DNA from: Owenia fusiformis
Lineage: Eukaryota; Annelida; Polychaeta; Sabellida; Oweniidae
Assembly: GCA_903813345.2 (NCBI GenBank)
Contig: CAIIXF020000004.1
Coordinates: 14,269,196 to 14,329,195, forward strand
Length of the DNA stretch: 60,000 bases
Direction of reading: 5' to 3'
Below, piece after piece: positions 22,301 through 29,389 of this stretch; position 1 is the stretch's first letter; every line of letters begins with the position of its first letter. The translations under genes and the position numbers were made by a program. Under the pieces are notes generated by a model, which was not told where the DNA came from, made no database searches, and saw nothing but the letters and a program-made list of their open reading frames with translations.

Positions 22301-24920
22301 ACAATAAAAAACGACACAAATATGTGTTAGTTTATAACTATATATACTTACATAAGGTGAAAAGATAGTGGCCCAACTAACTTGAGATCTCGCCCAATCA
22401 TTGTCAAAACTTTTCCAAATGTTGTAACCTCTCGTATCGTAAAACCTAAACATAAAAAAACGTATATGAAATGGAATTTTGAAAATTAAAAGTTCATGAA
22501 TAAATATTCATTTCAAGGTGAACATATGTAATCACAAGAGGCAAACGGGGGATATATCAAAAAATGAAAAAAAGATTTAAATAAATAGAAAAGAGAGAAT
22601 GACAGAATACAATTAAAGTAACGAAAACCGAGCATTCCAAACAATAATCAACTCACAACTCACTCATTAGCAAAACCAGACGTCACCTTTATCCGACCTT
22701 TCTTGAATCATTCACCCGAATCCAAAAGACCATTTTTTATTTATTTACTCAATTTATTTGTATCAATATAATATATTACAAAAATTGCTCCTCAATCGCT
22801 TTTCAGCATTGTAGAGGAGCAAAATAAATGAAAAATAAGACACTACACAGCAAATGTGTCCAAAATACCATAAATACATACATTTAGCTTGTATTCGCGT
22901 ATGCATCATTCGGCTTATATATGAATGGAATATTGACAGAAACCATTTATATTCAAATGAGTTGCCAATAAAATAGTACAGTAGGTAGGTAAATCCGGTA
23001 GCCGACAACCAAAAGTTCATTCGAATACGAACTTAGTTCTAGATTACATTTCCCGGGTCACATAATCCCAATTTTTTGTCAAAAATTGTTCATTTAAACG
23101 GAGACATATACACGCAGTCCTAACTTCGACCGTTAATTTGAATTTTTGACCTACCAGATGCTTGAAAATCAAGGATTGTGAGTCTCATACTGCACCGTTT
23201 TTCTTCAAACCTATACCATTAAAAGCAAAACAAAATTGTCTTTCTATCGGTGCATTGCTTTATTGTAAAGAGTCCCTCAGCAGCGTTTTGGTCCCAGCTG
23301 TTAGAAGGCCTTACAGCTGGGGACCAAAATGCCGCTGGAAGTAGGGACTCTGTTTAGAGAATAATGTACCATCAGAAAGGGATTTTTGTTATGCTTTGAA
23401 TGGAACAAGTTTGAAGAAAACGGTGCAGTATGAGACTCGTAATCCTTGATTTTCAAACATCCGGTAGGTCAAAAAAAAGGTCGAAGTTAGGACCGCGTGA
23501 TATAGTCTCTGGTTTAAACGTTTCTAAACATTGTACGACACATTGACCAGAATATAGCGTTAATATCGTTTCTTATCTACTAAGCATGCTCACAAACGTA
23601 AACATTTTGTAATTCAAAAATAAATAAAGCATACTTGTTTGTGAACTTGACTTCGCCATCCGTAATGTGATACATTCCAGCTCCCCCAACACCGTCGAAC
23701 CAATGCTCTATTCTCTCCATTGGATTAGGACTGTCAAGGTTACCAAATGAACCCCCAACCTGGCGTATGAAACGGCCTAGAATAAACATAAATAAACAAA
23801 ATATAACATATTGTATGCTGTAATATTTTTCAAGAATCTTGAAAAATACTTGGGGATACAAGTCAAAAGCCTTGATCTAATAAAACATTCTCTGAAGAAA
23901 GGAAGAAAGTTGTTTTAGTAAACATAAATAACCATTAAGAAACAAACTGCACAACTGTATAACCCTGTAATAATACTTTTCTAGTTTATTAACCATCTTT
24001 AACGGAACATGGTGTACTAATATAGTTTTAGATATTTGATTCATCCTTGGTCCAAGATTTAAAATCACCTTCCCGTCTGATAACGTTCATGAAGTTTGTA
24101 AATAGTCCTTAAAAAGATGCAGCTACGTTCATTCCGTTCGCATACAGTTTAAAACCAGTTTTGAAGAACGCAGTGGCAACTTGTTTGGTGTGATAGCTAT
24201 ATATTTGCTAACCCGTTCATAAGCAGTCTTTAATACGTTCTTAAACCCGTTTGCAATTAGTTCTACCTCGTTCTCAATGCGTCCTCAGACAGTTCAACTC
24301 GTTGTAAAAACGTCCCTAGTAGGATTGAAGTACGACGGTTCCGTTCGAAGTACGTCCAGCTCGTCGTTAGTACGTTGTTACTCGTTCTAATTGTAGAACG
24401 TGACGACCACGAGAGCATTTTGAGCATGTTCTAAGTTCCAGAGGACCTACCCGTTCAAGTACGTTCGATAAAGTTTGTAAATAGACCCCAAACGGTTCTA
24501 AGTACATCAAGTCCGTTCGTACACAGTTGAAGCCCGTTTTCGAGAACGTAGTGAGAACTAGTTTGGTGTGATAGTAGGGTTAATGAATTTGATCTGTGTT
24601 CAATTCATAACGCTAGCCGTTATAATGCACATTGCGCTAGGCAGCGACCTATGTAACTACTTTACCGCATATAAGAATTGAAATAAATGAACTGAACTTG
24701 GATAATATATTGGAGTCACAAATTATGACTGGGTCAATATATAGTGTAACTTACCCTTTATCCAGTTTGGAAATTCTCCACTAACCCTAGTGACAGATGC
24801 ATTTGTAAATTCAGTCATCAGTGTCTGAAAGCCAACCTTTGCATGGTTATTTACGCCTAAACAACCCATGATACACAGCAAACATTGCTGCAACGCGATC
24901 ATCAGCATATTCATCTCCAT
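1124..24920 (-). CDS. Carotenoid oxygenase family protein (BCO/RPE65-like), 11 exons, predicted secretory and GPI-anchored
   Basis: Join of exons 24755-24920, 23635-23776, 22352-22445, 6892-7009, 6427-6631, 5763-5974, 5323-5465, 4248-4349, 3490-3681, 2261-2408 and 1124-1350 (minus strand). It gives 1749 nt, or 582 residues plus stop, with every GT-AG junction in phase. Family motifs occur in the right order: the G-x-(F/I)PNW-x-KG start, EHWFDG (about 80), AVTE (E170), GQPH (H200), PYLHSF (H288), THQLNAYE (H359), AEFSQVN (E427), WEPIFLPRPGA with EDDG (E479), and SFHNRF (H535). The four His and three Glu match the iron ligands and second shell, so it is probably an active non-haem iron oxygenase cleaving a carotenoid, retinoid or related polyene. 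Length is slightly above the usual 530-570. Residues 1-27 form a hydrophobic leader, sequons lie at N40, N135, N250, N263, N410, N453 and N506, and residues 569-582 form a terminal hydrophobic tail after a Ser/Thr-rich linker. Known animal members are intracellular, so the location is inferred. The substrate is unknown. Confidence 0.9.
1563..1800 (+). repeat. Diverged copy of part of the intron-3 inverted-repeat arm
   Basis: This stretch matches the right arm near 18225-18460 in the same orientation. Shared landmarks are GCTGATATTC, the CTATAAG-TGGACTCCCTT block and TTGTTGCCCCTTTAAG before a G run at 1801-1812. It shows that the arm contains an interspersed repeat family and is not unique sequence. 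Divergence is visibly higher than between the two arms. Confidence 0.7.
2261..2408 (-). CDS. Carotenoid oxygenase exon 10 (third conserved Glu)
   Basis: Residues 459-507. MPWEPIFLPRPGATVEDDG is a near-diagnostic carotenoid oxygenase signature, with E479 conserved. The acceptor is TTTCAG/TTG and the donor ACAA/GTAAGA. Confidence 0.95.
3490..3681 (-). CDS. Carotenoid oxygenase exon 9 (second conserved Glu)
   Basis: Residues 395-458 (64 codons, phase 0 at both ends). It contains AEFSQVN followed by KEYKYAYLVMD, equivalent to the EFPQIN...KYxYxYG block, with E427 as the conserved Glu. There is no start codon near its beginning, so it is not seen as a long ATG-initiated reading frame. The acceptor is TTTTTAG/ACA and the donor AAG/GTAAAT. 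Confidence 0.9.
3981..4050. repeat. Small hairpin in intron 8
   Basis: CTGTATTGCTACGGAGAT at 3981-3998 pairs with ATCTCAGTAGCAATACAG at 4033-4050, with one mismatch and a loop of about 34 bases. It is probably part of a short inverted-repeat element. Confidence 0.6.
4248..4349 (-). CDS. Carotenoid oxygenase exon 8
   Basis: Residues 361-394, starting LNAYEKDG, directly continuing the His motif of exon 7. The acceptor is GTTTCAG/TTG and the donor GGA/GTAAGT. Confidence 0.9.
4909..5341 (-). repeat. Exon-boundary minisatellite, 14 units of 31-32 bp
   Basis: Tandem units on the plus strand have the core GGTGAGTCACAAACATTTGC followed by ACTGTCTTACCT, at steps of 31 or 32 bases. Thirteen units carry exact TGAGTCA and one carries CGAGTCA (about 4943). 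Read on the minus strand, the unit is GTGACTCACCAG/GTAAGA, i.e. the last codons of exon 7 (Val-Thr-His-Gln) plus its splice donor. About eleven units keep a GT-type donor. The unit nearest the exon (5323) is the real splice site and the rest lie in intron 7. Confidence 0.92.
5323..5465 (-). CDS. Carotenoid oxygenase exon 7 (third His ligand), ends inside a minisatellite
   Basis: Residues 314-360, ending PMFVTHQ, where H359 matches the His of YHQINAF in BCO1. The last 18 or so coding bases and the donor CACCAG/GTAAGA are the first unit of the tandem array that fills the following intron. The phases on both sides fit exactly (2 bases + 47 codons + 0). Confidence 0.88.
5763..5974 (-). CDS. Carotenoid oxygenase exon 6 (second His ligand)
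   Basis: Residues 243-312. It contains PYLHSFTMTKNYIII, the counterpart of the YxHSFGxTxNY motif, with H288 as ligand. Sequons NKT and NVS lie near its start. The acceptor is TTTTTAG/GCTT and the donor TTCG/GTTAGT. Confidence 0.92.
6427..6631 (-). CDS. Carotenoid oxygenase exon 5 (first His ligand)
   Basis: Residues 175-241. The acceptor was chosen at TATAAG/CTATG because it is in phase and places NTME at exactly the spacing of ETLE after the TE motif in BCO1. It also leaves GQPH (H200) where BCO1 has AHPH. A second in-phase acceptor inside the exon (GGGGAG/AATACC) would delete that block and looks worse. The stretch after H200 is longer than in BCO1. Donor TCAAA/GTAAGA. Confidence 0.8.
6892..7009 (-). 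CDS. Carotenoid oxygenase exon 4 (first conserved Glu)
   Basis: Residues 135-173, starting NYTRMIENQA and ending ILAVTEYHQ. E170 lies in the family TE motif that supports an iron-binding His. The acceptor TTTTTTCAG/AAT is strong and the donor is CAAG/GTAAAG. Confidence 0.88.
8246..8760 (+). repeat. Interspersed repeat, copy 1 (intron 3)
   Basis: It matches 12120-12670 in inverted orientation. Shared blocks include CATCCCAAAAATTGCAACAG, GTTGAAAAACATATCAAAAA, GCAGTGGACAAATATGAAAT, AAATGGAATACT and the GCATGAAAAA-ATCA stretch. The small reading frames here are not conserved between copies, so they are not called as genes. Class unknown. Confidence 0.7.
9605..10170. repeat. Foldback (hairpin) MITE
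   Basis: The two halves are inverted copies. The centre is near 9900, where GATTTAATTCCTTACTTAAG faces CTTAAGTGAGGAATTAAATC. Outer landmarks are TTGTAGGCAGAATCCC against GGGAATTCTGCCTACAA, and ACAAAATGTC against GACATTTTGT. It is non-autonomous and no transposase was seen. Confidence 0.75.
10598..10872. mobile_element. Non-autonomous element of the GGCGGATC-end family
   Basis: The ends read CACTGGCAGATCTGGG and ATATCCGCCCCTGATG, and the interior is made of GGGCCCAAA / TTTGGGCCC and GGCCTTAAGGCC blocks. A related element lies at 25237-25508, and similar ends occur at 45187-45296 and 56562-56885. These are probably short DNA transposons. The superfamily was not established. Confidence 0.6.
11241..11800. 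mobile_element. MITE with mariner-like terminal inverted repeats
   Basis: The left end GAGCCAAAAAGGTAACCCAA matches the complement of the right end TTGGATTACCTTTTTTGGCTC. Inner blocks are also inverted: ATTTGGCA...GTCATATT against AATATGATGTC...TGCCAAAT. A TA precedes the left end. No open transposase frame is present. Confidence 0.7.
12120..12670 (-). repeat. Interspersed repeat, copy 2 (intron 3)
   Basis: Inverted counterpart of 8246-8760, about 3.4 kb away in the same intron. It shares GTTTTTCAACTGGTAT, CTGTTGCAATTTTTGGGATG and CATTTCATATTTGTCCACTG. Moderately diverged. Confidence 0.7.
12921..15224 (+). repeat. Left arm of large inverted duplication
   Basis: Pairs with 18100-20056 on the opposite strand. 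Matching landmarks from the outside inwards: ATATAACAGGATCTT, the (TTTTGA) run near 13403, a tRNA-like segment, TGACATTTCCCTGACAT, CCCTTTATAGAAGC, and AAGGGCCAATGGCATACC. This arm carries about 360 bases (14821-15178), including a short ATC repeat, that the right arm lacks. The small reading frames inside are mirrored in both arms and have no recognised product. Confidence 0.92.
13878..13955 (-). repeat. tRNA-like segment (SINE head) in left arm
   Basis: On the minus strand it has box-A-like TGGTCTAATGG and box-B-like GATCGAGACCC at tRNA spacing. The acceptor ends do not pair, so it is a tRNA-derived SINE or tRNA relic and not a working tRNA gene. Confidence 0.5.
15225..18099. other. Spacer between inverted arms
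   Basis: AT-rich, with no convincing exon. It contains a stretch near 17490-17560 resembling 15064-15120 in the left arm (AGAGAATTT-CGTTATAAGTT), and the 16818-16905 segment that recurs at the right edge of the window. Otherwise no feature was recognised. Confidence 0.4.
16818..16905 (+). repeat. Dispersed conserved segment, copy 1
   Basis: About 88 bases recur, inverted, at 59753-59840. The identical core includes GGTGGCTCGTTCGGGT and GATAGCAT, then GCGGGTAT and GTAGAAAGTTCCCTT. Class unknown. Confidence 0.75.
18100..20056 (-). repeat. Right arm of large inverted duplication
   Basis: Inverted copy of 12921-15224. Similarity is very high: one mirrored 72-codon frame (18474-18692) is identical to its partner and others differ by two or three residues. 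That points to a recent duplication. The outer end stops exactly where the mariner relic at 20057 begins. Confidence 0.92.
19012..19090 (+). repeat. tRNA-like segment (SINE head) in right arm
   Basis: Mirror of 13878-13955. Box-A-like TGGTCTAATGG and box-B-like GATCGAGACCC are intact in this copy too. Confidence 0.5.
20057..21026 (+). mobile_element. Decayed mariner/Tc-type transposon
   Basis: The terminal inverted repeats are TGACAAAAAAAA...GGAACCC on the left (20058-20080) and GGGTTCTATTTTTTTTGTCA on the right (21003-21022). They flank a broken transposase (about 20202-20869). The N-terminal part (WTTEEKTYIVRKYIE) is a helix-turn-helix of the type preceding mariner-like DDE domains. The C-terminal part has FQQDGATPHTS, the HSPDLTPPDFYLWGYLKD block and a final GxHLEHI. 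The middle is deleted and frames shift, so it is not active. Confidence 0.85.
20202..20869 (+). pseudogene. Mariner-like transposase remnant
   Basis: It starts at MPWTTEEKTY and ends before a stop at 20869. It is far shorter than the roughly 340 residues of intact relatives. At least the first part of the catalytic domain is missing, while the DGATPH and SPDLTPPDF motifs are readable. Frameshifts separate the HTH and DDE parts. Confidence 0.8.
22352..22445 (-). CDS. Carotenoid oxygenase exon 3
   Basis: Residues 104-134, beginning FYDTRGYNIW, equivalent to the xYLxSDxY strand of the family. The acceptor is TTTAG/G and the donor TAT/GTAAGT. The next intron, down to 7010, is 15.3 kb and holds most of the transposons of the left third. 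Confidence 0.82.
22870..23040. mobile_element. Short hairpin element, TTGTATTCGCG family, copy 1
   Basis: The left end AGCTTGTATTCGCGTATGC faces GTTCATTCGAATACGAAC, with ATTCAAATGAGTTGCCAATA and AATCCGGTAGCCGACA inside. Related copies lie at 35228-35412 and 38181-38368. Non-autonomous. Confidence 0.7.
23094..23520. mobile_element. Long hairpin MITE with compact apical stem
   Basis: The arms, each about 200 bases, are near-perfect inverted copies (GTCCTAACTTCGACC / GGTCGAAGTTAGGAC and GAGTCTCATACTGCACCG / CGGTGCAGTATGAGACTC). The apex at 23271-23350 pairs TTTTGGTCCCAGCTG with CAGCTGGGGACCAAAA around a loop of about 13 bases. Confidence 0.85.
23635..23776 (-). CDS. Carotenoid oxygenase exon 2
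   Basis: Residues 57-102 with split codons at both ends. The acceptor is TTCTAG/GCC and the donor AACAA/GTATGC. It encodes the family block around ERIEHWFDGVGGAGMY, equivalent to the HxFDGxA region of BCO1, followed by DGEVKF. Confidence 0.88.
24085..24575. repeat. CGTTC-rich element flanked by ~110-bp direct repeats
   Basis: Related direct repeats at about 24085-24200 and 24461-24575 share AAGTTTGTAAATAG, AGTCCGTTCG/CATACAGTT and AGTTTGGTGTGATAG. They flank about 260 bases dense in GTTCGTTC-like and TACGTCC/ACGTTCT motifs. It lies in intron 1 of the oxygenase gene. Origin unknown. Confidence 0.65.
24755..24920 (-). CDS. Carotenoid oxygenase exon 1 (start, signal-like leader)
   Basis: Encodes residues 1-55 plus one base of codon 56. 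The chosen ATG at 24920 opens a hydrophobic leader (MLMIALQQCLLCIMGCLG) and is followed by the family start motif GEFPNWIKG, which corresponds to the IPxWLxG motif of BCO proteins. The donor reads AAAGG/GTAAG. A 5' untranslated exon further upstream is not excluded. Confidence 0.85.
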
Positions 24921-25236
24921 CGGAATACTAGTACGTACTGGACTGAATTAACAACACTTAGGTCTACCAAACCAACCTTCCTTATCTTACAAAACTTGCG
25001 TTTGGTAATATATTGATTCAGTCGTGAATGTAAATGAACCAACCAAGGAAGATTGGAAGCCAGGGTTCCAACTCGATTATCTTTAATCTCCAAGTGATTC
25101 GATATTGCTGATCGTGCATGTATATTTCTACGGCTGCATGGAGAATGAACGATATTCTCCAACAAAGTAAGCGTCATCATGGACTGACATTTACCTAGCT
25201 ATAAATCCACAATCAGCATTCAAAATATTTGAGCTA

Positions 25237-25508
25237 ATCAGTGGCGGATCCAGGAACCAACAGGGGGGGCCCAAATTTGAGGTCAGAGAAAAACCTCCGT
25301 TGGGCCCAAATTTTGAAAATTTGAGGCCCATTTTCTTTAAAATTTGGCCTGAAATTAAAAAAAAATATGTCCTTAGAAAGCCCAATAATGACCAAAAGGC
25401 CATAAGGCCTTTTTTGGCCTAAAATTTTTTGGGCCCAACTTTTTTTTCTGGGCCAACCTTAGGGGGGGGGGGGCGGGCCCCATGACCCCCCCTCGGATCC
25501 GCCATAGC
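25237..25508. mobile_element. Non-autonomous element with GGCGGATCC termini
   Basis: It begins AGTGGCGGATCCAGG and ends CCTCGGATCCGCCATAG. The interior has GGGCCCAAA, AAGGCCATAAGGCC and poly-G/poly-C runs, as in 10598-10872. Confidence 0.75.
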
Positions 25509-25509
25509 T

Positions 25510-26470
25510 AATAGTCATTAATTGAACCCATTGATATTTTGATCACTTCGTGTGTATTTTGATTTTCTGTTCGGTAGTAGGACCAAAACTCTAGATCTGA
25601 CGCTAGCTTTGTTGGATAATATCGAGTATGAACCCCGGGAGCTAATCCTCCCTATAAATCAACATTGTCACCGCGTGTTTTCAGAAAAGCATTTCTTGAA
25701 AAGAAGGCTTGTACATATATTTCACTATGTTGACTTTTGCAATAGTGGCGGTATATAGTGGACATTATCTGAGTGTGTATTTATTGTTATTAGTTTTATT
25801 CAGACTGCTGTGATGATCATCTTGGGACATTGTATGCAATATGGCAAGCCTGGGGTAGTCTTTCATACTTTCAAAAAAATACATGCGACAAAATTATTTG
25901 ATATAATTGAAATCTGTAGTTAATGAGATAACAGTTATAGTCAATAACAATAAAAAAAACAGCAAGTACAACTCTTTTATACCTTTAAAGGCCCTATATA
26001 AAGTTTAACTACTTGGGCTTATAAAGTAGTCTTACTCAATGTTATCAAAATCTGATATGTAAAACTTCAAAAAGTGTTTTTAAGGACTTTTTGTTTGAAA
26101 CGTCACATCGTTTTTAAATAAGCGATATTTCACAACAATGCATGGCATCTATCCTCTTGTGTTTTTGAAAAATTAAAACATTTGTTGAAAATTAAGCATG
26201 AAATGAATTCACCCAGTCAGGAAAGTGGTTCAGAAAAAATGCATTTCGACATTCTAGTTCTTATAGAAAACAAATGTATATTAGTATTTAAAACAGGATA
26301 TATTATTCTTTGCAACCTAGTTTTAAGATAAACAATCAACATTGGTTTATTTTTAAAACAGAAATTAAAAATTCCAACATTTACGCGAAAATTTGAGAAA
26401 TAAAATCTGTTATATCTTTTTTCAAATAATGCTTTATACTAACTTTTTGTAATGTCATGATGAAAACAAG
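25510..26470. other. Upstream flank of the oxygenase gene, no gene seen
   Basis: AT-rich DNA with no supported exon. Short frames here have no recognisable protein content. Confidence 0.4.
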
Positions 26471-26499
26471 GCATTAACATGACAATGTGTCACCACCTA

Positions 26500-27200
26500 G
26501 TTGAAGCAAGATAAAAAGACATATTTTGACCTTGAGGAGGTCATTAAAGGTCAAACCTATTTTGACCTTGATAATGTCATGACATTATCAAGGTCAAATC
26601 TATAGTCAGATTTGGAATGTTGAAAACTTGTAGATAGTTTTTAAAAAAATTGGTCAATTTGAAGCAAGTTGCAATTGAAAAAAGACATTTTGACATTTTT
26701 TGACCTTCGTATCATTGAAGACCAAATCTCAAATCTGAAGTCAGATTTGGACTTCTGATAACTTAAAGATGATTTTGAAAAAATCGGTCAATTTGAAGCA
26801 AGTTGAAAAAAGATGCTTTTGACTTTTTTTGATCTTGAAAAGGTCATTGAAGGTCAAATCTTAAATACAAAGTCAGATTGAGAATGTCATTGAAGGTCAA
26901 ATCTATAGTCAGATTTGAAATGTTGAGAACTTGAAGAGGATTTTGAAAAAGAAATCAATTTCAATTTGAAGCAAGTTGAAAAATACCTTTTTGACCTTAA
27001 AAAGATCATTGAGGGTCAAATCTCATAGAAGTCAGATTTTAGCTTCTGACAACTTATAAAAAATTTTGAAAAAATCGATCAATATGAAGCAAGTTGAAAA
27101 AAACCTTTTTGGCCCTTTTTTACCGTAAACAGGTCATTGAAGGTCAAATCGTAAATATAAAGTCAGAATTGAACTTCTGAAAACATGTAGATAATTTTGA
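26500..27200. repeat. Imperfect tandem repeat with AGGTCA direct repeats (DR4)
   Basis: A unit of roughly 100-130 bases recurs with blocks TTTGACCTT, AGGTCATTGAAGGTCAAATC, AGTCAGATTT and AATTTGAAGCAAGTTG. Exact AGGTCA-N4-AGGTCA occurs at 26538-26553, 26841-26856 and 27131-27146. Weaker copies are at 26884-26899 and 27003-27018. It lies 1.6-2.3 kb upstream of the first oxygenase coding exon. Confidence 0.8.
26561..26598. repeat. Perfect 38-bp palindrome
   Basis: TTTGACCTTGATAATGTCA is followed by its exact complement. It carries a TGACCT and an AGGTCA half-site at the two ends and sits inside the DR4-bearing repeat. Confidence 0.9.
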
Positions 27201-27257
27201 AAACAACTGAAGTCAGTATATACACTTTTTGTTAAATTATTGAAAGTTTTTGTTTCA

Positions 27258-27330
27258 GACGCCGACCGCCCATCGCAGGCCGCCGATCGCCGACCGCCGA
27301 TAACCAACAAACCATCCGCCGACAGCCGTA
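27258..27330. repeat. GCCGACC/GCCGATC-rich simple repeat
   Basis: A CpG-dense stretch of repeated GCCGACCGCC / GCCGATCGCC motifs in otherwise AT-rich DNA. The reading frames across it are compositional artefacts. Confidence 0.6.
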
Positions 27331-28149
27331 GAAACAACCGAGACCATAACACTATTTCACCACTTTTTGGTGGTGACATAATAGCAAAAGGGATAAAAAC
27401 TTTGCACAAGGCCTATGAAGTACGCTGTAGAATATAATAAGGCAGATACAGATATGAAAGGGAGTGTTTCAAATATTTAGTGCACCGTGTGGGAATCGAT
27501 GAACTGAAGTAGCAATTTGTCGATACGCAACCTGTGTTAATTGATGTTTCCACTTACAGGTTTTATAAACTGCAATGCCAAAAGTATAATCTATATTATC
27601 AAATAAGCTTTAGTTAATAAATCAAGACATTTTTAAATACTAGTAAAAGGTTTTATGAACTTAAAATGACTTTATGGTCTCAAACTTTTAAATTCGAAAC
27701 TGCAATTGGCAATATCGCTTAGAATATATATTACTCTAGTAGCTCATGCTGGTTGAGTATGCACTTCTATGTCCAGAGATTTTCTCTTCAGAAATCATCT
27801 ATGTGAAGGTCATTGATCAATTTTGGCTTTGTAACATATTTGCCACAGAAGGCGAAATAGGTCAAATGACCACGCCCTTTTTTACGCGAATACTCCCCCC
27901 TCATTTTTTGCATCTCTGGAACCGTTGGACATAGAAGGTTGTGTGACCACTCAAAATGTCCGGAATGGCCACATTATAGGGGTCAATAATACTATATAAA
28001 AAAGTCAATGGTTCTCAAGATATTTGCCAAAAACTGATTTTAGCATGTTACGCACAACAGTTTTCATCTATCCTGCATCATTTAAGACTGAATCCGCAGC
28101 CTCTATCTAGTCAGATCAGTGAAGGAAACAAACTTTTTTGGTTGTTGAG

Positions 28150-28350
28150 TTGGCCAAGAGGTCTTAGGTGAATGGGTACCCTAAACCACGAGGTTGCGAG
28201 TTTGAGACACGTGTGCTCCGTATGTTCATTATTTTACGAGTATCATATCTAGTATCTATAAGGAATGTTGATGTATTATGAGTATTGAATATCGATTGAG
28301 TTTAATTATAAACCATGAGGTTGTGAGTTTGAGACACATGTGCTCCTTGT
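28150..28350 (+). repeat. tRNA-like SINE fragment with duplicated box B half
   Basis: TTGGCCAAGAGGTCTTAGG resembles box A of a Leu/Ser-type tRNA, and GGTTGCGAGTTTGAGAC resembles box B. The second half recurs at about 28313-28345 (GAGGTTGTGAGTTTGAGAC). No acceptor stem closes, so this is a SINE or tRNA relic. Confidence 0.5.
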
Positions 28351-28427
28351 GTTCATTCTTTAATGAGTACTAGTATTTACAACTAGTTATCACTAGTTTT
28401 CATGTTATGTGTGGCTATCAATTGAGT

Positions 28428-28790
28428 TTATTTATGCGGATTTCTACACTTTGTGCCTTTACTACATCCACAAAACACAACACATTTTATGTCCATTGCT
28501 CTGCAGGTGCATGTCTTGGAACTAATGCAGGATGTTGGGCATTTGCATGGAGGAGGTAGGTCATCAGGCCTGCATGGAACTGGTAGTATTACAGGTGTAA
28601 TACCATCATCTGTTGCTTTAAAGCCATACTGGCATGGATCTGGTGTGATGACTTCAGGAATTGGAGCTTGTAACCACATCTTGCACTGCAGATATGCCCG
28701 CTTTATGTGTTCCTGTAGAGTTGATGAACAGCACACAAGTTGGTTAAAATCAATATCTTTCTTTGAGTCCCATTTATACAGTATACGTTG
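28428..28790 (-). pseudogene. Fragment with Cys-rich CXC (tesmin/TSO1-like) motif, probably transposon-derived
   Basis: An open stretch of about 119 codons reads ...YKWDSKKDIDFNQLV, then CCSSTLQEHIKRAYLQ, and ends in a Cys cluster (CKCPTSC, CTCR, KCVVFCGC, KCRN). This end-piece, with its HIKRAY-type stretch and CxC metal-binding cluster, is familiar from multicopy genes in marine invertebrates and not from single-copy host genes. It has no start or supporting exons: an in-frame stop lies just upstream and the flank is non-coding. Probably a dead fragment. Confidence 0.6.
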
Positions 28791-29389
28791 TCATGTGTCA
28801 TATTTCGATTGGTAAAATTAAAGCTTTTTTTCGATTGGTGTATCAAAGGAATTTAATTTATTCGCTCTATGAAACAAACAGTTCGTGGAAATCTAATTGA
28901 GCGACTGTTATGTCCGCCATTTGTTACAACGGCATCTGACTTCACCGTTGTCAGGCCATTCCGATGTGCACATGCCATCTATATTCACATCTGCACTTGA
29001 GATCTATATTTCATATCATTTCATATACTTCAGATCTATATTGCATAAAGATTGATTCATTGTGTTTCTAAAAGTGAAAGTAATGACCAGTAATGAACAA
29101 AAAGCCCACTAATTGGGGCCCTAAAGGAGGGGGGGGGTGGACTCATCTTATCCGCCCGTGACGACTGCATCATATTTTTTCGCTTGTTGGGCTTTTCACA
29201 CGTTGATCTGGGTTAATTTGTTGTGTGCATGTGTCGTATGTGTGAGGAAAAAATATTCACTAATGATCCATCGCACATCTTGTTTTAAATGTGTAATTGG
29301 TGCTGAATTCTATTACTTATTTCATATTTCAGTGTTGCAATATAAAGTACAAGAAGCAGAAGAAAGTTCTAGTCGGGGATAAACCATGA

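Noticed and set aside
27134-27437. Overlapping frames with Arg/Ala/Asp-rich content
   Set aside because: They are produced by the GCCGACC-type simple repeat read in different frames.
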